DNA of 64,000 nucleotides, taken from Achromobacter pulmonis. Its GTDB lineage: Bacteria > Pseudomonadota > Gammaproteobacteria > Burkholderiales > Burkholderiaceae_B. The notes below the pieces were generated by a model that saw only the letters and a program-made list of their open reading frames with translations, did no database searches and was not told the DNA's origin. This document shows positions 11,771 to 21,722 of the stretch, in pieces. Made by a program: the position numbers and the translations under genes. The stretch spans positions 40,105-104,104 of the forward strand of contig NZ_CADIJV010000019.1 of the NCBI RefSeq assembly GCF_902859765.1. The letters run 5' to 3'. Positions within the stretch are counted from its first letter, which is position 1. Each line of letters starts with the position of its first letter.

Positions 11771-11931
11771 ACCGCGGCTGAAGGGCTTTTCCGGCGGAAA
11801 ACTCTGGTGTCAACTTTTGCATCCGACACAAGTGGCACGGGCCGGGAAAACCCTGTAGAGTACATATTTCGGCGTGCCCCACCTGTGAAAAGCGCGTCAT
11901 CACTCAATAACAAACAAATGGAGCCTGGCCA

Positions 11932-12168
11932 ATGAGCAATAAAGGGCAAACTCTGCAAGATCCGTTCCTGAACACGCTGCGCAAGGATCATGTGCCCGTG
12001 TCGATCTACCTCGTGAACGGCATCAAGCTTCAAGGGCAAATCGAATCTTTCGACCAATACGTGGTGCTGCTGCGTAACACGGTCACGCAAATGGTCTACA
12101 AGCACGCCATTTCCACCGTTGTTCCCGCCCGCGCCGTAAATTTCCAGGTGGAAGTCCCTGCTGAATAA
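11932..12168 (+). CDS. hfq: RNA chaperone Hfq
   Basis: Sm-like hexameric RNA chaperone that helps small RNAs pair with mRNAs. 78 aa. The Sm1 motif ([19 protein letters not shown]) and the Sm2 motif ([10 protein letters not shown]) are intact, and the N-terminus ([16 protein letters not shown]) is typical. The C-terminal tail is very short compared with the 102-aa E. coli protein, as is usual in betaproteobacteria. A Shine-Dalgarno-like GGAG lies about 8 nt upstream of the start. A 161-bp spacer before it separates it from hisC and probably contains its promoter. Confidence 0.98.
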   Translation: MSNKGQTLQDPFLNTLRKDHVPVSIYLVNGIKLQGQIESFDQYVVLLRNTVTQMVYKHAISTVVPARAVNFQVEVPAE

Positions 12169-12192
12169 TCTCGCTCCCGCAGTACCTTTTAT

Positions 12193-12232
12193 TGCCCGCC
12201 AGACGGTTGACGTCGGCGGGCATTTTCGCTTT
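12193..12232 (+). terminator. Terminator after hfq
   Basis: An 11-bp inverted repeat (GCCCGCC with an inner GACG, 12194-12205, against CGTC and GGCGGGC, 12211-12221) is followed by ATTTTCGCTTT. It lies in the 84-bp gap between hfq and hflX, so at least part of hfq transcription probably stops here. Confidence 0.8.
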
Positions 12233-12252
12233 GGCTCCAAAATGGTGCATGT

Positions 12253-13359
12253 ATGCGCGCACTGATCATCAGCGTGGATCTGGGTGATCCCGATTTCGCC
12301 GCCCATGCCGAGGAATTCGCCATGCTGGCCAAGGGCGCCGGCGCGGAAATCGTCGGCACGCTCACCGCTCGCCGCGACCGTCCCGATGCCAAGTTCTTCA
12401 TCGGTTCCGGCAAGGCCGACGAAGGCGTGGCCATGGCCCAGGCATTGCTGGCCGACATTGTGTTGTTCGATCAGCCGCTTTCCCCAGCGCAGCAGCGCAA
12501 CCTTGAGCGCGCCTTCAATTTGCGCGTGGTGGACCGCGTTGCGCTCATTCTCGATATTTTCGCGCTGCGCGCCAAAAGCCACGAAGGCAAGCTGCAGGTC
12601 GAACTGGCGCAGTTGCAGCACCTTGCCACGCGCCTGACCCGCATGTGGAGCCACCTGGAGCGGCAGCGCGGCGGTATCGGCATGCGCGGCCCGGGGGAAT
12701 CGCAGCTGGAAATGGACCGCCGCATGATCGGCGCCAAGGTCAAGACGCTGCGCGAGCGCCTGGACCGGGTCGAGCGCCAGCGCGTCACGCAGCGGCGCGC
12801 CCGCGCGCGCGGCGGCGCCTTGTCGGTGTCGCTGGTGGGGTACACCAACGCCGGCAAGTCGACTCTGTTCAATGCCCTGACCCGGGCCGACACTTACGCC
12901 GCCGACCAGTTGTTCGCCACGCTCGATACGACCACGCGCCGTATCTGGATCGAAGGCGCAGGCAATGTGGTGGTATCCGATACCGTGGGCTTCATTCGTG
13001 ACTTGCCCCACGATCTGATCGCCGCGTTTCGCGCCACGCTCGAAGAAACCGTGCACGCGGACCTGCTGCTGCACGTGGTCGATGCCGCCAGCCCGCAGCG
13101 CGACGAGCAGATATTCGAGGTCAACAAGGTCCTGGCCGAAATCGGTGCCGCCGCGATTCCCACCATTCTGGTATATAACAAGATCGACCGCGCTGGCCTG
13201 GAACCCCGGGCGGAGCGTGACGCCCATGGTACGATTGCGCGAGTATTTGTAAGCGCCACGGAGCGCGCCGGTTTGGACGCGTTGCGCGGGGCAATTGCGG
13301 AGACCGGACAGATTGTGGGAAACAATGCCGCGAATTATCAAACTCTTCAATCTGAATGA
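12253..13359 (+). CDS. hflX: GTPase HflX
   Basis: Ribosome-binding GTPase that splits stalled or heat-damaged 70S ribosomes. 368 aa. The N-terminal HflX domain is followed by the glycine-rich RGGIGMRGPGESQLE helix. The G domain has P-loop GYTNAGKST, switch DTVGFIRDLP and specificity motif NKID. It lies between hfq and hflK, the classic arrangement. Its last 35 bp overlap the start of hflK in another frame. Confidence 0.96.
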   Translation: MRALIISVDLGDPDFAAHAEEFAMLAKGAGAEIVGTLTARRDRPDAKFFIGSGKADEGVAMAQALLADIVLFDQPLSPAQQRNLERAFNLRVVDRVALILDIFALRAKSHEGKLQVELAQLQHLATRLTRMWSHLERQRGGIGMRGPGESQLEMDRRMIGAKVKTLRERLDRVERQRVTQRRARARGGALSVSLVGYTNAGKSTLFNALTRADTYAADQLFATLDTTTRRIWIEGAGNVVVSDTVGFIRDLPHDLIAAFRATLEETVHADLLLHVVDAASPQRDEQIFEVNKVLAEIGAAAIPTILVYNKIDRAGLEPRAERDAHGTIARVFVSATERAGLDALRGAIAETGQIVGNNAANYQTLQSE

Positions 13360-14626
13360 CCCCGGCTGGGGTCGTGGAAACAACAATGGCTCCGAGCCGC
13401 CCAAGCGACCCCAGGGCAACGGAGACGGTCCGCCCGACCTCGACGAGGTCTGGCGCGATTTCAATAATCGCATCGGATCGTTGTTCGGTCGCAAGGGCGG
13501 GGGCGGCAATAACCGCCCCGGTGGCAATCGCGGTGGCATGACGCCGCCGTCGCCGCGTGGCGCGCGCATCGGGCTGGGGGTGATCGCCCTGGTCGCGGTC
13601 GGCATCTGGGCGGCCAGCGGTTTCTACATCGTCCAGGAAGGCCAAGTCGCCGTCGTCACGCAGTTCGGCAAATACAAGAGCACATCGCAAGCCGGCTTCC
13701 AGTGGCGCCTGCCGTACCCCATCCAGAACCATGAAATCGTCAACGTGTCGCAACTGCGCACGTTCGAGGTCGGTTTCCGCGGCGGCGCCCGCAACAAGGT
13801 GCTGCCCGAGGCGTTGATGCTCACGACGGACGAGAACATCGTCGACATGCAGTTCGTCGTGCAGTACCGCCTGCGTGCCGATGGCGCGCCCGACTATCTC
13901 TTCATGACCCGCGACCCGGACGACTCCGTGCGCCAGGCGTCCGAAACCGCCATGCGCGAAGTGGTCGGCAAGCAGTCCATGGACTTCGTGCTGTACGAAG
14001 GCCGTACCACGGTCGCCAGCGAGGTCCAGGCGCTGATGCAGCAGATCCTCGACCGATACCAGACCGGTGTGCAGGTCAGTACCGTCGCCATCCAGAACGT
14101 GCAGCCGCCGGAACAGGTGCAGGCCGCGTTCGACGACGCCGTCAAGGCGGGCCAGGATCGCGAACGCCAGATCAACGAAGGCCAGGCCTATGCCAACCAG
14201 GTCGTGCCGCTGGCCAGTGGCCAGGCGTCGCGCATGCTGGAGCAGGCCGAGGGCTACCGCGCCAAGGTGACCGGCGACGCGCAGGGTAATACCGCGCGCT
14301 TCACCAGCATCCTGGCCGAGTACGAAAAGGCGCCGCAGGTCATGCGCCAGCGCATGTACCTCGAAAGCATGCAGGACATCTTCACGCGCGCCAGCAAGGT
14401 CATGGTCGACACCAAGAGCAACAACAACATGTTGTATCTGCCCTTGGACAAGATCATGCATCTGGCCGCCCAGGATGCCGGCAAGTCCACGGTGGGCAAC
14501 CCGGGATCGCCTGCATTGGTCAGTCCGCCGCTCCAGGCGCCGCTGCGAGGCAGCGCGGCGCCGGTTCCGCAACCCTCCGGCAGCAGCAATAGCAACTCGC
14601 TGCCCCGCGACCGTACGTCGCGCTAA
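13325..14626 (+). CDS. hflK: FtsH protease modulator HflK
   Basis: Membrane SPFH-family protein that forms a large cage with HflC around the FtsH protease. From the ATG at 13325 it has 433 aa beginning MPRIIKLFNLNDPGWG. A Gly/Asn-rich cytoplasmic segment comes first, then one membrane helix at about 80-100 and the SPFH domain (EGQVAVVTQFGKY onwards). A low-complexity Ser/Asn/Pro tail follows. An in-frame ATG 30 bp upstream is less likely because it lies deeper in hflX. hflC follows after 18 bp. Confidence 0.95.
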   Translation: MPRIIKLFNLNDPGWGRGNNNGSEPPKRPQGNGDGPPDLDEVWRDFNNRIGSLFGRKGGGGNNRPGGNRGGMTPPSPRGARIGLGVIALVAVGIWAASGFYIVQEGQVAVVTQFGKYKSTSQAGFQWRLPYPIQNHEIVNVSQLRTFEVGFRGGARNKVLPEALMLTTDENIVDMQFVVQYRLRADGAPDYLFMTRDPDDSVRQASETAMREVVGKQSMDFVLYEGRTTVASEVQALMQQILDRYQTGVQVSTVAIQNVQPPEQVQAAFDDAVKAGQDRERQINEGQAYANQVVPLASGQASRMLEQAEGYRAKVTGDAQGNTARFTSILAEYEKAPQVMRQRMYLESMQDIFTRASKVMVDTKSNNNMLYLPLDKIMHLAAQDAGKSTVGNPGSPALVSPPLQAPLRGSAAPVPQPSGSSNSNSLPRDRTSR

Positions 14627-14644
14627 CCCGGAGGATTTCTGATC

Positions 14645-15547
14645 ATGCAACGTCTTATGCCCATCCTGGTTGGCCTGCTCATCGTGCTGGCCGCCCTGTC
14701 TTCCTGCGTATTCGTGGTGCGCGAGCGCGACTACGCCCTGGTGTTCTCGCTCGGTGAGGTACGCAAGGTCATCAGCGAGCCCGGCCTGTACTTCAAGGCG
14801 CCGCCGCCGTTCCAGAACGTGGTGACGCTGGACAAGCGCATCCTGACCATCGAAACCAACGAGGCCGAGCGCATCCAGACTTCCGAAAAGAAGAACCTGC
14901 TGATCGACTCGTACGTCAAATGGCGCATCGCCGATCCGCGCCTGTACTACGTGACCTTCGGTGGCAACGAGCGCGCCGCGCAAGAGCGCCTGCAGGCGCA
15001 GATCCGCGACGCCCTGAACGCCTCGGTCAACGTGCGCACGGTGCGCGAAGTGGTGTCGACCGAACGCGACAAGATCATGGCCGAAATTCTGACCAACGTC
15101 GCCAAGCGCGCCGAGCCGTTGGGCGTGCAGATCGTCGATGTGCGCCTGCGCCGCATCGAGTTCGCGCCCGAGATCTCGGAGTCGGTCTATCGTCGTATGG
15201 AGGCCGAGCGTACCCGCGTCGCCAACGAGCTGCGTTCCATCGGCGCCGCCGAGGGCGAGAAGATCCGCGCCGAAGCTGACCGCCAGCGTGAAGTCATCGT
15301 GGCCCAGGCTTACGCCAAGGCCCAGACCATCATGGGCGAAGGTGATGCCGCGGCCGCCGCGATCTACTCGCAGGCCTACGGCAAGAATCCGCAGTTCTAC
15401 ACGTACTACAAGAGCCTGGAAGCCTACCGCGCTTCGTTCTCGAAGCCGGGCGACGTGCTGGTGGTCGACCCCAGCTCCAGCTTCTTCCAGTTCCTGAAGG
15501 ACCCGGCGGGCCAGGCCCTGGCGCCGGTCACCGTGCCGGCCAAATAA
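14645..15547 (+). CDS. hflC: FtsH protease modulator HflC
   Basis: Partner of HflK in the HflKC complex. 300 aa, with an N-terminal membrane anchor at about 5-25 followed by the SPFH domain (VREREYALVFSLGEV-type start, here VRERDYALVFSLGEV). A heptad-rich segment follows, with EAERTRVANELRSIGAAEGE. An AGGA ribosome-binding site lies just ahead of the ATG. In many betaproteobacteria a tiny DUF2065 gene follows hflC; I find none before hisZ. Confidence 0.95.
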   Translation: MQRLMPILVGLLIVLAALSSCVFVVRERDYALVFSLGEVRKVISEPGLYFKAPPPFQNVVTLDKRILTIETNEAERIQTSEKKNLLIDSYVKWRIADPRLYYVTFGGNERAAQERLQAQIRDALNASVNVRTVREVVSTERDKIMAEILTNVAKRAEPLGVQIVDVRLRRIEFAPEISESVYRRMEAERTRVANELRSIGAAEGEKIRAEADRQREVIVAQAYAKAQTIMGEGDAAAAAIYSQAYGKNPQFYTYYKSLEAYRASFSKPGDVLVVDPSSSFFQFLKDPAGQALAPVTVPAK

Positions 15548-15566
15548 AGGCGGTCACGCACCGATG

Positions 15567-15594
15567 GCCCCTTGGTTTCCCAAGGGGCTTTTTT
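15567..15594 (+). terminator. Terminator after hflC
   Basis: A perfect 9-bp stem (GCCCCTTGG 15567-15575, CCAAGGGGC 15580-15588) with a 4-nt loop is followed by six T. This is a classic intrinsic terminator closing the hfl cluster. Confidence 0.9.
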
Positions 15595-15697
15595 CTGTCC
15601 GGCACCGGCGCCGGGCCAAGCCGGCTCCGGCTTCGGGGCAATGGGGGACGGCTTGGCGCCACGGGACACCCCGACTGGCGCCGCGGGCTGAACCATG

Positions 15698-15770
15698 TAC
15701 AATACCGCGTAAGCTAGAAAACATTCCGCAGCGACTGAGCGGGCTTACGCCCCCTCAGTCGCTTTTTCGT
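15698..15770 (+). ncRNA. Candidate short leader or small RNA ahead of hisZ, ending in a terminator hairpin
   Basis: A TACAAT -10 box (15698-15703; -35 only weak, CTGGCG at 15675) is followed within 30 nt by a strong hairpin. Its outer stem is GCGACTGAG (15731-15739) with CTCAGTCGC (15754-15762), and its inner stem is GGGC/GCCC. Five T follow (15763-15767). Upstream, GCGTAAGC (15707-15714) is exactly complementary to GCTTACGC (15743-15750) in the apical part of that hairpin. This allows a pseudoknot or an alternative fold. It could be a small RNA or an attenuator controlling hisZ-purA. I recognise no known riboswitch family. Confidence 0.4.
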
Positions 15771-15816
15771 TTGGGCGACGCCCACGCATCTCTAGGCGTT
15801 ATTCAGGTAAACATTC

Positions 15817-16974
15817 ATGGGTAACTGGTTGCTGCCCGAGAGCCTTGCCGACGTACTTCCGGCAGAGGCCCGGCGCATCGAGGAATTGCGCCGCGAACTT
15901 CTCGATCTGTACCGTACTTACGGCTTCGAGCTGGTCGCGCCACCCCTGGTCGAGTACATCGATTCATTGCTGTCCGGTACCGGCAGCGATCTGGATCTGC
16001 GCACCTGCAAGCTGGTCGACCAGTTGTCGGGCCGCACGTTGGGCGTACGCGCCGATATGACTCCCCAGGTCACGCGCATCGATGCGCACTTGTTGAACCG
16101 CGCTGGCGTGACGCGCCTGTGCTATTGCGGCAACGTGCTGCACGCGCGCCCGGCGGATCTGCTGTCGAGCCGCGAGTTGCTGCAGATCGGCGCCGAAATC
16201 TACGGCCATGCGGGTTTCGAGGCCGACCTCGAAATCGTGCAGTTGGTACTGGAAACCGTGGCCATCGCCGGCGTGCGCAATCCGCGCCTGGTGCTGTGCC
16301 ATCCGGGCGTGCTGCGGGCCATCGTCGAAGCCGATCCGGCCGCCGCCGAGGTGTCGCAGGACGTCATCCGGCTGATGCGCGAGAAAGACGTGCCTGGCCT
16401 GACCGAGTTGGCCGCGCGTACCCCTGGCATGCGCGCCGAGACGCTGAAGGCGCTGCAATTGCTGCCCAAGCTCTATGGCGGTCCCGACGTGCTCAAGCGC
16501 GCTCGCCACGACCTGCCGCTGCTGCCGGGTGTGGTGGCGGCGCTGGACGCGCTGCAAGTGCTGGTCGATGGCATGCCCAACGTCGATATCGGTGTCGATC
16601 TGGCCGATGTCGATGGCTACGGTTATCACTCGGGCATCAAGTTCGCGCTGTACGCCGAAGGTTGGCGCGACGCGCTGGTGCGCGGCGGTCGCTACGACGA
16701 CGTCAGCCTGGCCTTCGGGCGCGCGCGTCCGGCCACCGGTTTCAGTCTGGATTTACGCAAGCTGGCGGCGGGTCTGCCGCCGGCGGAACGGGCGCGTGCG
16801 GTTCGCGCGCCCTGGGGGCAGGCCCCCGCCCTGGCCGAGGCGGTGCGCCGCCTGCGCCGGTCAGGGGAAATCGTCGTTCAGGTATTGCCCGGTCACGAGC
16901 AGGATCAGGACGAATTCGTTTGCGATCGCGAGCTGGCGCTGCAGGATGGCGCCTGGACGGTCAGAACGCTTTGA
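15817..16974 (+). CDS. hisZ: ATP phosphoribosyltransferase regulatory subunit HisZ
   Basis: HisS-like paralogue without tRNA-charging activity. It partners the short form of HisG to give active, histidine-sensitive ATP phosphoribosyltransferase. 385 aa. Class II synthetase-type motifs are recognisable, including [17 protein letters not shown] and [23 protein letters not shown]. The position before purA is conserved in betaproteobacteria. A CCCTCTCG-GCAA-CGAGAGGG hairpin lies in the 76-bp gap to purA. Confidence 0.94.
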   Translation: MGNWLLPESLADVLPAEARRIEELRRELLDLYRTYGFELVAPPLVEYIDSLLSGTGSDLDLRTCKLVDQLSGRTLGVRADMTPQVTRIDAHLLNRAGVTRLCYCGNVLHARPADLLSSRELLQIGAEIYGHAGFEADLEIVQLVLETVAIAGVRNPRLVLCHPGVLRAIVEADPAAAEVSQDVIRLMREKDVPGLTELAARTPGMRAETLKALQLLPKLYGGPDVLKRARHDLPLLPGVVAALDALQVLVDGMPNVDIGVDLADVDGYGYHSGIKFALYAEGWRDALVRGGRYDDVSLAFGRARPATGFSLDLRKLAAGLPPAERARAVRAPWGQAPALAEAVRRLRRSGEIVVQVLPGHEQDQDEFVCDRELALQDGAWTVRTL

Positions 16975-16978
16975 CTAA

Positions 16979-18346
<1,368 letters not shown>

Positions 18347-18366
18347 CATCGGGTTATTATTCGCAA

Positions 18367-18401
18367 GGCCGCCGCCGGTCTCATACCGGCGGCGGCCTTT
18401 T
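18367..18401 (+). terminator. Terminator after purA
   Basis: A perfect 13-bp stem (GGCCGCCGCCGGT 18367-18379, ACCGGCGGCGGCC 18385-18397) with a 5-nt loop runs into TTTTCG. It separates purA from the phosphoribosyltransferase gene, whose start is only 30 bp further on. That gene may therefore rely on read-through or on a promoter inside purA. Confidence 0.88.
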
Positions 18402-18429
18402 CGTATTTTTACGCAGGAGATCCTTGCCT

Positions 18430-18972
18430 ATGAGCGCGCCAACCAGTGACGATAGCCATCTGTGGGTGACGTGGGACGACTACAACCGCTTGATCGAGCG
18501 CCTGGCTTTGCAGGTGCATCAGTCCGGTTGGGAGTTCGACAAGATTCTGTGCCTGGCGCGTGGCGGCATGCGCGTCGGCGACGTCATGTCCCGCATTTTC
18601 GATGTGCCGTTGGGCATTCTGGCGACCAGCAGCTACCGCGAGGCCGCCGGCACCAAGCAGGGCGACATGGATATTGCGCAGTTCATCACCATCACGCGCG
18701 GCACGCTGTCCGGGCGGGTGTTGCTGGTGGACGACATGGTCGATACCGGCAAGACCTTCATGAAGGTGTATGACCACCTCAAGAGCCAGTTCGCCGACAT
18801 CACCGAACTGCGCAGCGCCGTGCTGTGGTGGAAGGGGCATTCCCAGGCGCAGCCCGACTATTACGTCGACAAGCTGCCGACCAACCCCTGGATCCACCAA
18901 CCCTTCGAAGACTACGACAGCCTGCGTCCGCACCAGTTGGAAGCATGGATCCGCAAGGGATCCAAGGGCTGA
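18430..18972 (+). CDS. Purine-type phosphoribosyltransferase
   Basis: 180 aa of the type I phosphoribosyltransferase fold. The PRPP-binding motif is plain (RVLLVDDMVDTGKT, about residues 98-111), and a hood region ends in WIHQPFEDYD. Such proteins (COG2236) resemble hypoxanthine-guanine or xanthine phosphoribosyltransferases, and the location after purA suggests purine salvage. The base specificity cannot be read from the sequence. The ATG at 18430 has an AGGAGA 11 nt upstream; a TTG two codons earlier is possible. Confidence 0.82.
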   Translation: MSAPTSDDSHLWVTWDDYNRLIERLALQVHQSGWEFDKILCLARGGMRVGDVMSRIFDVPLGILATSSYREAAGTKQGDMDIAQFITITRGTLSGRVLLVDDMVDTGKTFMKVYDHLKSQFADITELRSAVLWWKGHSQAQPDYYVDKLPTNPWIHQPFEDYDSLRPHQLEAWIRKGSKG

Positions 18973-19429
18973 AGTCATTGGGGACGGGTTGTCCGGCGGG
19001 CCAGGCCGTCCATGCGCGGCCTGGCCGGAACGTATGCAGGTGTTGTTCCGGACGGTCCCATTCGGTAGTCAAAATGGCCATGACCATGCTAGAATCGCTG
19101 GTTATCGCTAAACCGAACTTGGCTTGTTACTCTCTGGGTAGTCTACGGGTAACGGAAACAGCCAGCCGAATTTAGCGCTGCAAGGCTCTTGGCGTTGGCG
19201 CCTGGAAGCGGAAAACGAGGGATAAGCAATCAGTTGCCCGGGTGTGCCCCGGGCTAGGGTGCGCGGATCCCTTGGCCCGGATGGGCATGCCCGATTACTA
19301 TATTCGCGTATGCATGGTCTGCGGCCTGGGCTGACAGGCGGTTCGCCGTCGGGAACCCCGTGGCGTTGCTGGTAAGCAAGCCAGGTTTGTCATCAACTTT
19401 TGTTACCCTACAAGCAGGCCAATCACTTT
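18973..19429 (+). other. 457-bp gene-free leader of the rpsU operon with several hairpins
   Basis: I see no convincing gene here, but the DNA is unusually structured. CGCTAAA (19106-19112) pairs with TTTAGCG (19171-19177). Nested inside, TGGCT (19120) pairs with AGCCA (19160), and GTTAC (19126) with GTAAC (19149). Further on are GCCCGGG/CCCGGGC (19236-19254) and the palindrome GGGCATGCCC (19283-19292). None is followed by a T run, so these are not simple terminators. It could be an RNA leader regulating S21, primase and sigma70 synthesis, or an independent small RNA. Confidence 0.45.
19272..19301 (+). promoter_or_regulatory. Candidate rpsU promoter
   Basis: TTGGCC (19272-19277) and TACTAT (19296-19301) are spaced 18 bp apart, about 130 bp before the rpsU start. 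A TAGAAT box near 19090 could be a second, more distal promoter. Both are by-eye matches only. Confidence 0.28.
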
Positions 19430-19642
19430 ATGCCTATCGTTCGACTGAAGGAAAACGAACCGTTTGAAGCCGCTCTGCGTCGCTTCAAGCGCACTATCGA
19501 AAAGACCGGTTTGCTCACCGAGCTGCGTTCGCGCGAGTTCTATGAGAAGCCCACGGCCGAGCGCAAGCGCAAGCACGCCGCCGCCGTGAAGCGTCACTAC
19601 AAGCGCATCCGTAGCCAGCAACTGCCCCCGCGCCTGTATTGA
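19430..19642 (+). CDS. rpsU: 30S ribosomal protein S21
   Basis: Small-subunit protein needed for translation initiation. The start at ATG 19430 gives 70 aa, the normal S21 length, beginning [20 protein letters not shown] and ending in a basic helix. It is the first gene of the rpsU-dnaG-rpoD macromolecular synthesis operon. Confidence 0.97.
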   Translation: MPIVRLKENEPFEAALRRFKRTIEKTGLLTELRSREFYEKPTAERKRKHAAAVKRHYKRIRSQQLPPRLY

Positions 19643-19661
19643 TTTTTGATTCCCGAATCTA

Positions 19662-21722
19662 TTGATTCCAGAATCATTCATCCAGGAACTACTCGCCCGG
19701 GTCGACGTCGTCGATGTAGTCGGGCGGTACGTGCAGTTGCGAAAGGGTGGGGCCAACTTGCTTGGCCTGTGTCCCTTTCATAACGAAAAAAGTCCGTCGT
19801 TCACTGTCAGCCCCACCAAGCAGTTCTATCACTGCTTCGGTTGCGGAGCGCATGGCAGCGCCATCACTTTCCTGATGGAACACACGGGCGCCAGTTTCCC
19901 CGAAGCCGTGCGCACGCTCGCGGCTTCGGCGGGAATGACGGTCCCCGAAGAAAATCGCAGTCCCCGCCAGCAGCAGGAAACCGCGCGCCGCAAGGCCGAG
20001 GAGTCCCGCCATACGCAGGTGCTGGACGCCGCCCAGGCCCATTATCTGAAGCAGTTGCGCGCGTCGCCGGCGGCGATCCGCTACCTGAAGCAGCGCGGTC
20101 TGACCGGCGAGATCGCGGCGCATTTCGGCTTGGGCTGGTCCGGCACGGACCGGCACGGCCTGTCGCAGGTTTTTCCCAATTATGAAGATCCCACCCTGGT
20201 GGAATCGGGTCTGGTCATCGAGTCGGAGGACGGGCGCCGCTATGACCGCTTCCGCGAGCGGATCATGTTCCCGATCCGCAATGCGCGTGGCAGCCTGATC
20301 GGCTTTGGCGGCCGCATCATCGGCAAGGGCGAACCCAAGTACCTGAATTCGCCGGAAACCCCGTTGTTTTCCAAGGGCCAGGAGTTGTATGGCCTGTGGG
20401 AAGCCCGCCAGGCGATCCGCCAGGAAGGCCAGGTCATCGTGGTCGAAGGCTACATGGACGTGGTGGGGTTGGCGCAGCAGGGCATCGCCAACGCCGTGGC
20501 GACGCTGGGTACCGCGACCACGCCAGACCACGTCAAGAAGCTGCTGCGCGCCAGCGACAAGGTCATCTTCAGTTTTGACGGCGACGGCGCCGGTCGCCGC
20601 GCCGCATGGCGTGCGCTGCAGGCATGCCTGCCGGTGCTGCGCGACGATATCGCCATCCGCTTCCTGTTCCTGCCGACCGAGCACGATCCGGATTCGTACG
20701 TGCGCGAGCTTGGCGCCGAGGCCTTCCGTGCCTGCCTGGGCGAGGCGGTGGCACTGTCGCGCTTCCTGTTGGACGAGCTGGCCTCGCGCCACAACATGGA
20801 CGAGGCCGAGGGACGCGCCAGCTGCCTGCACGAGGCCAAGCCGCTGCTGGCCACCATTCCCGAATGCGCGCTGCGCGTGCAGATCGAACGCGAAATGGCC
20901 AAGCTGGTGCAACTGACGCCGGAAGAGATGGCCCTGGTCCTGGCGCAGCAGCCGGCCAAGCCGTTTGGCGCGCCCGCCAGGCCGGCGCTCGCGGAAACTG
21001 GCGGCGCTGCCGCGGTGCCGCAAGACGGCGGTCCGCCGGAGGCCGGTTACGATTTCAGCGGTCACGATTTTCACGACATCCCGGCCGAGGACGGCGAATA
21101 CGCCGACTATGGCCAATTTGGCGCGCCGACGGGCGAGCAGGCTAGCGGCTGGAGCGCCGGCGGCGGCCAGCAGGGCTGGAAAGGGAAGGCGGATTGGAAG
21201 GGCAAGGGCGACTGGAAGGGCAAGAGCGACTGGAAGGGCGGCAAGGGCAACTGGAAGGGCCGGCGTGACGACATTGGCGGCTTCGAAGGGCGCCGCACCA
21301 TGCCATCGCTGGCCAAGCGCCTGTTGGGCTTGCTGCTGGCGCATCCGGAACTGGTGGACTCGATGGGAGACCAGCAGCTTGAAGTCATCGATAACGGCCC
21401 CCATCTAGGATTGGTACGGGACCTGATCATGCTGGCCCAATCCAGTGGTGCGCGTCATGTGGGAGCCCTGTTGGAGGCGGCTGAGCCGGATTCGGACTTG
21501 GCGACGGTGCTCAAGGGCTTGCGGGCCGATATCCTGTCCCAGGAAGATCTGCCGGATCCGCAGACGGAATGGGATGATGCCCTGCGCCGTATCGAGTTCG
21601 ATTCCGCCAAGGTGGAAATGGCCCGATTGGCGGCGGCAGGCCTGGCCTCCGAGGAGGCGCGGAAGCGCTACCTGGAGCTGTCCAGCCGTATGCAAGTGCT
21701 CAAGGGTGCCGGGATACGCTAA
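19662..21722 (+). CDS. dnaG: DNA primase
   Basis: Synthesises RNA primers for replication. 686 aa from a TTG start (19662), beginning exactly at the conserved MIPESFIQELLARVDVVDVV. Rare starts are common for primase, where expression is kept low. The zinc-binding ligands are C37, H40, C58 and C61. The RNA polymerase core carries the TOPRIM motifs VVEGYMD and DGDGAGR. A linker containing five WKG(K/R/G)-type units (residues about 506-536) precedes the C-terminal helicase-binding domain. The extra linker makes it longer than the 581-aa E. coli enzyme. Confidence 0.97.
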   Translation: MIPESFIQELLARVDVVDVVGRYVQLRKGGANLLGLCPFHNEKSPSFTVSPTKQFYHCFGCGAHGSAITFLMEHTGASFPEAVRTLAASAGMTVPEENRSPRQQQETARRKAEESRHTQVLDAAQAHYLKQLRASPAAIRYLKQRGLTGEIAAHFGLGWSGTDRHGLSQVFPNYEDPTLVESGLVIESEDGRRYDRFRERIMFPIRNARGSLIGFGGRIIGKGEPKYLNSPETPLFSKGQELYGLWEARQAIRQEGQVIVVEGYMDVVGLAQQGIANAVATLGTATTPDHVKKLLRASDKVIFSFDGDGAGRRAAWRALQACLPVLRDDIAIRFLFLPTEHDPDSYVRELGAEAFRACLGEAVALSRFLLDELASRHNMDEAEGRASCLHEAKPLLATIPECALRVQIEREMAKLVQLTPEEMALVLAQQPAKPFGAPARPALAETGGAAAVPQDGGPPEAGYDFSGHDFHDIPAEDGEYADYGQFGAPTGEQASGWSAGGGQQGWKGKADWKGKGDWKGKSDWKGGKGNWKGRRDDIGGFEGRRTMPSLAKRLLGLLLAHPELVDSMGDQQLEVIDNGPHLGLVRDLIMLAQSSGARHVGALLEAAEPDSDLATVLKGLRADILSQEDLPDPQTEWDDALRRIEFDSAKVEMARLAAAGLASEEARKRYLELSSRMQVLKGAGIR
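21177..21269 (+). repeat. In-frame 18-bp tandem repeat in dnaG encoding WKGKxD units
   Basis: Units of 18 bp start at 21177, 21195 and 21213. A 21-bp variant at 21231 and a last unit at 21252 follow. They encode WKGKAD, WKGKGD, WKGKSD, WKGGKGN and WKGRRD between the polymerase core and the helicase-binding domain. The segment is Trp/Lys/Gly-rich and likely disordered. Copy number could change without breaking the frame. Confidence 0.85.

Noticed and set aside
11835-11860. Sigma54 promoter upstream of hfq (TGGCAC seen at about 11835)
   Set aside because: The required GC/TGC -12 element at the right spacing is missing.
19090-19380. 6S RNA, SRP RNA, tmRNA or RNase P RNA in the rpsU leader
   Set aside because: Their conserved signature sequences are absent. 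Only generic hairpins can be shown.
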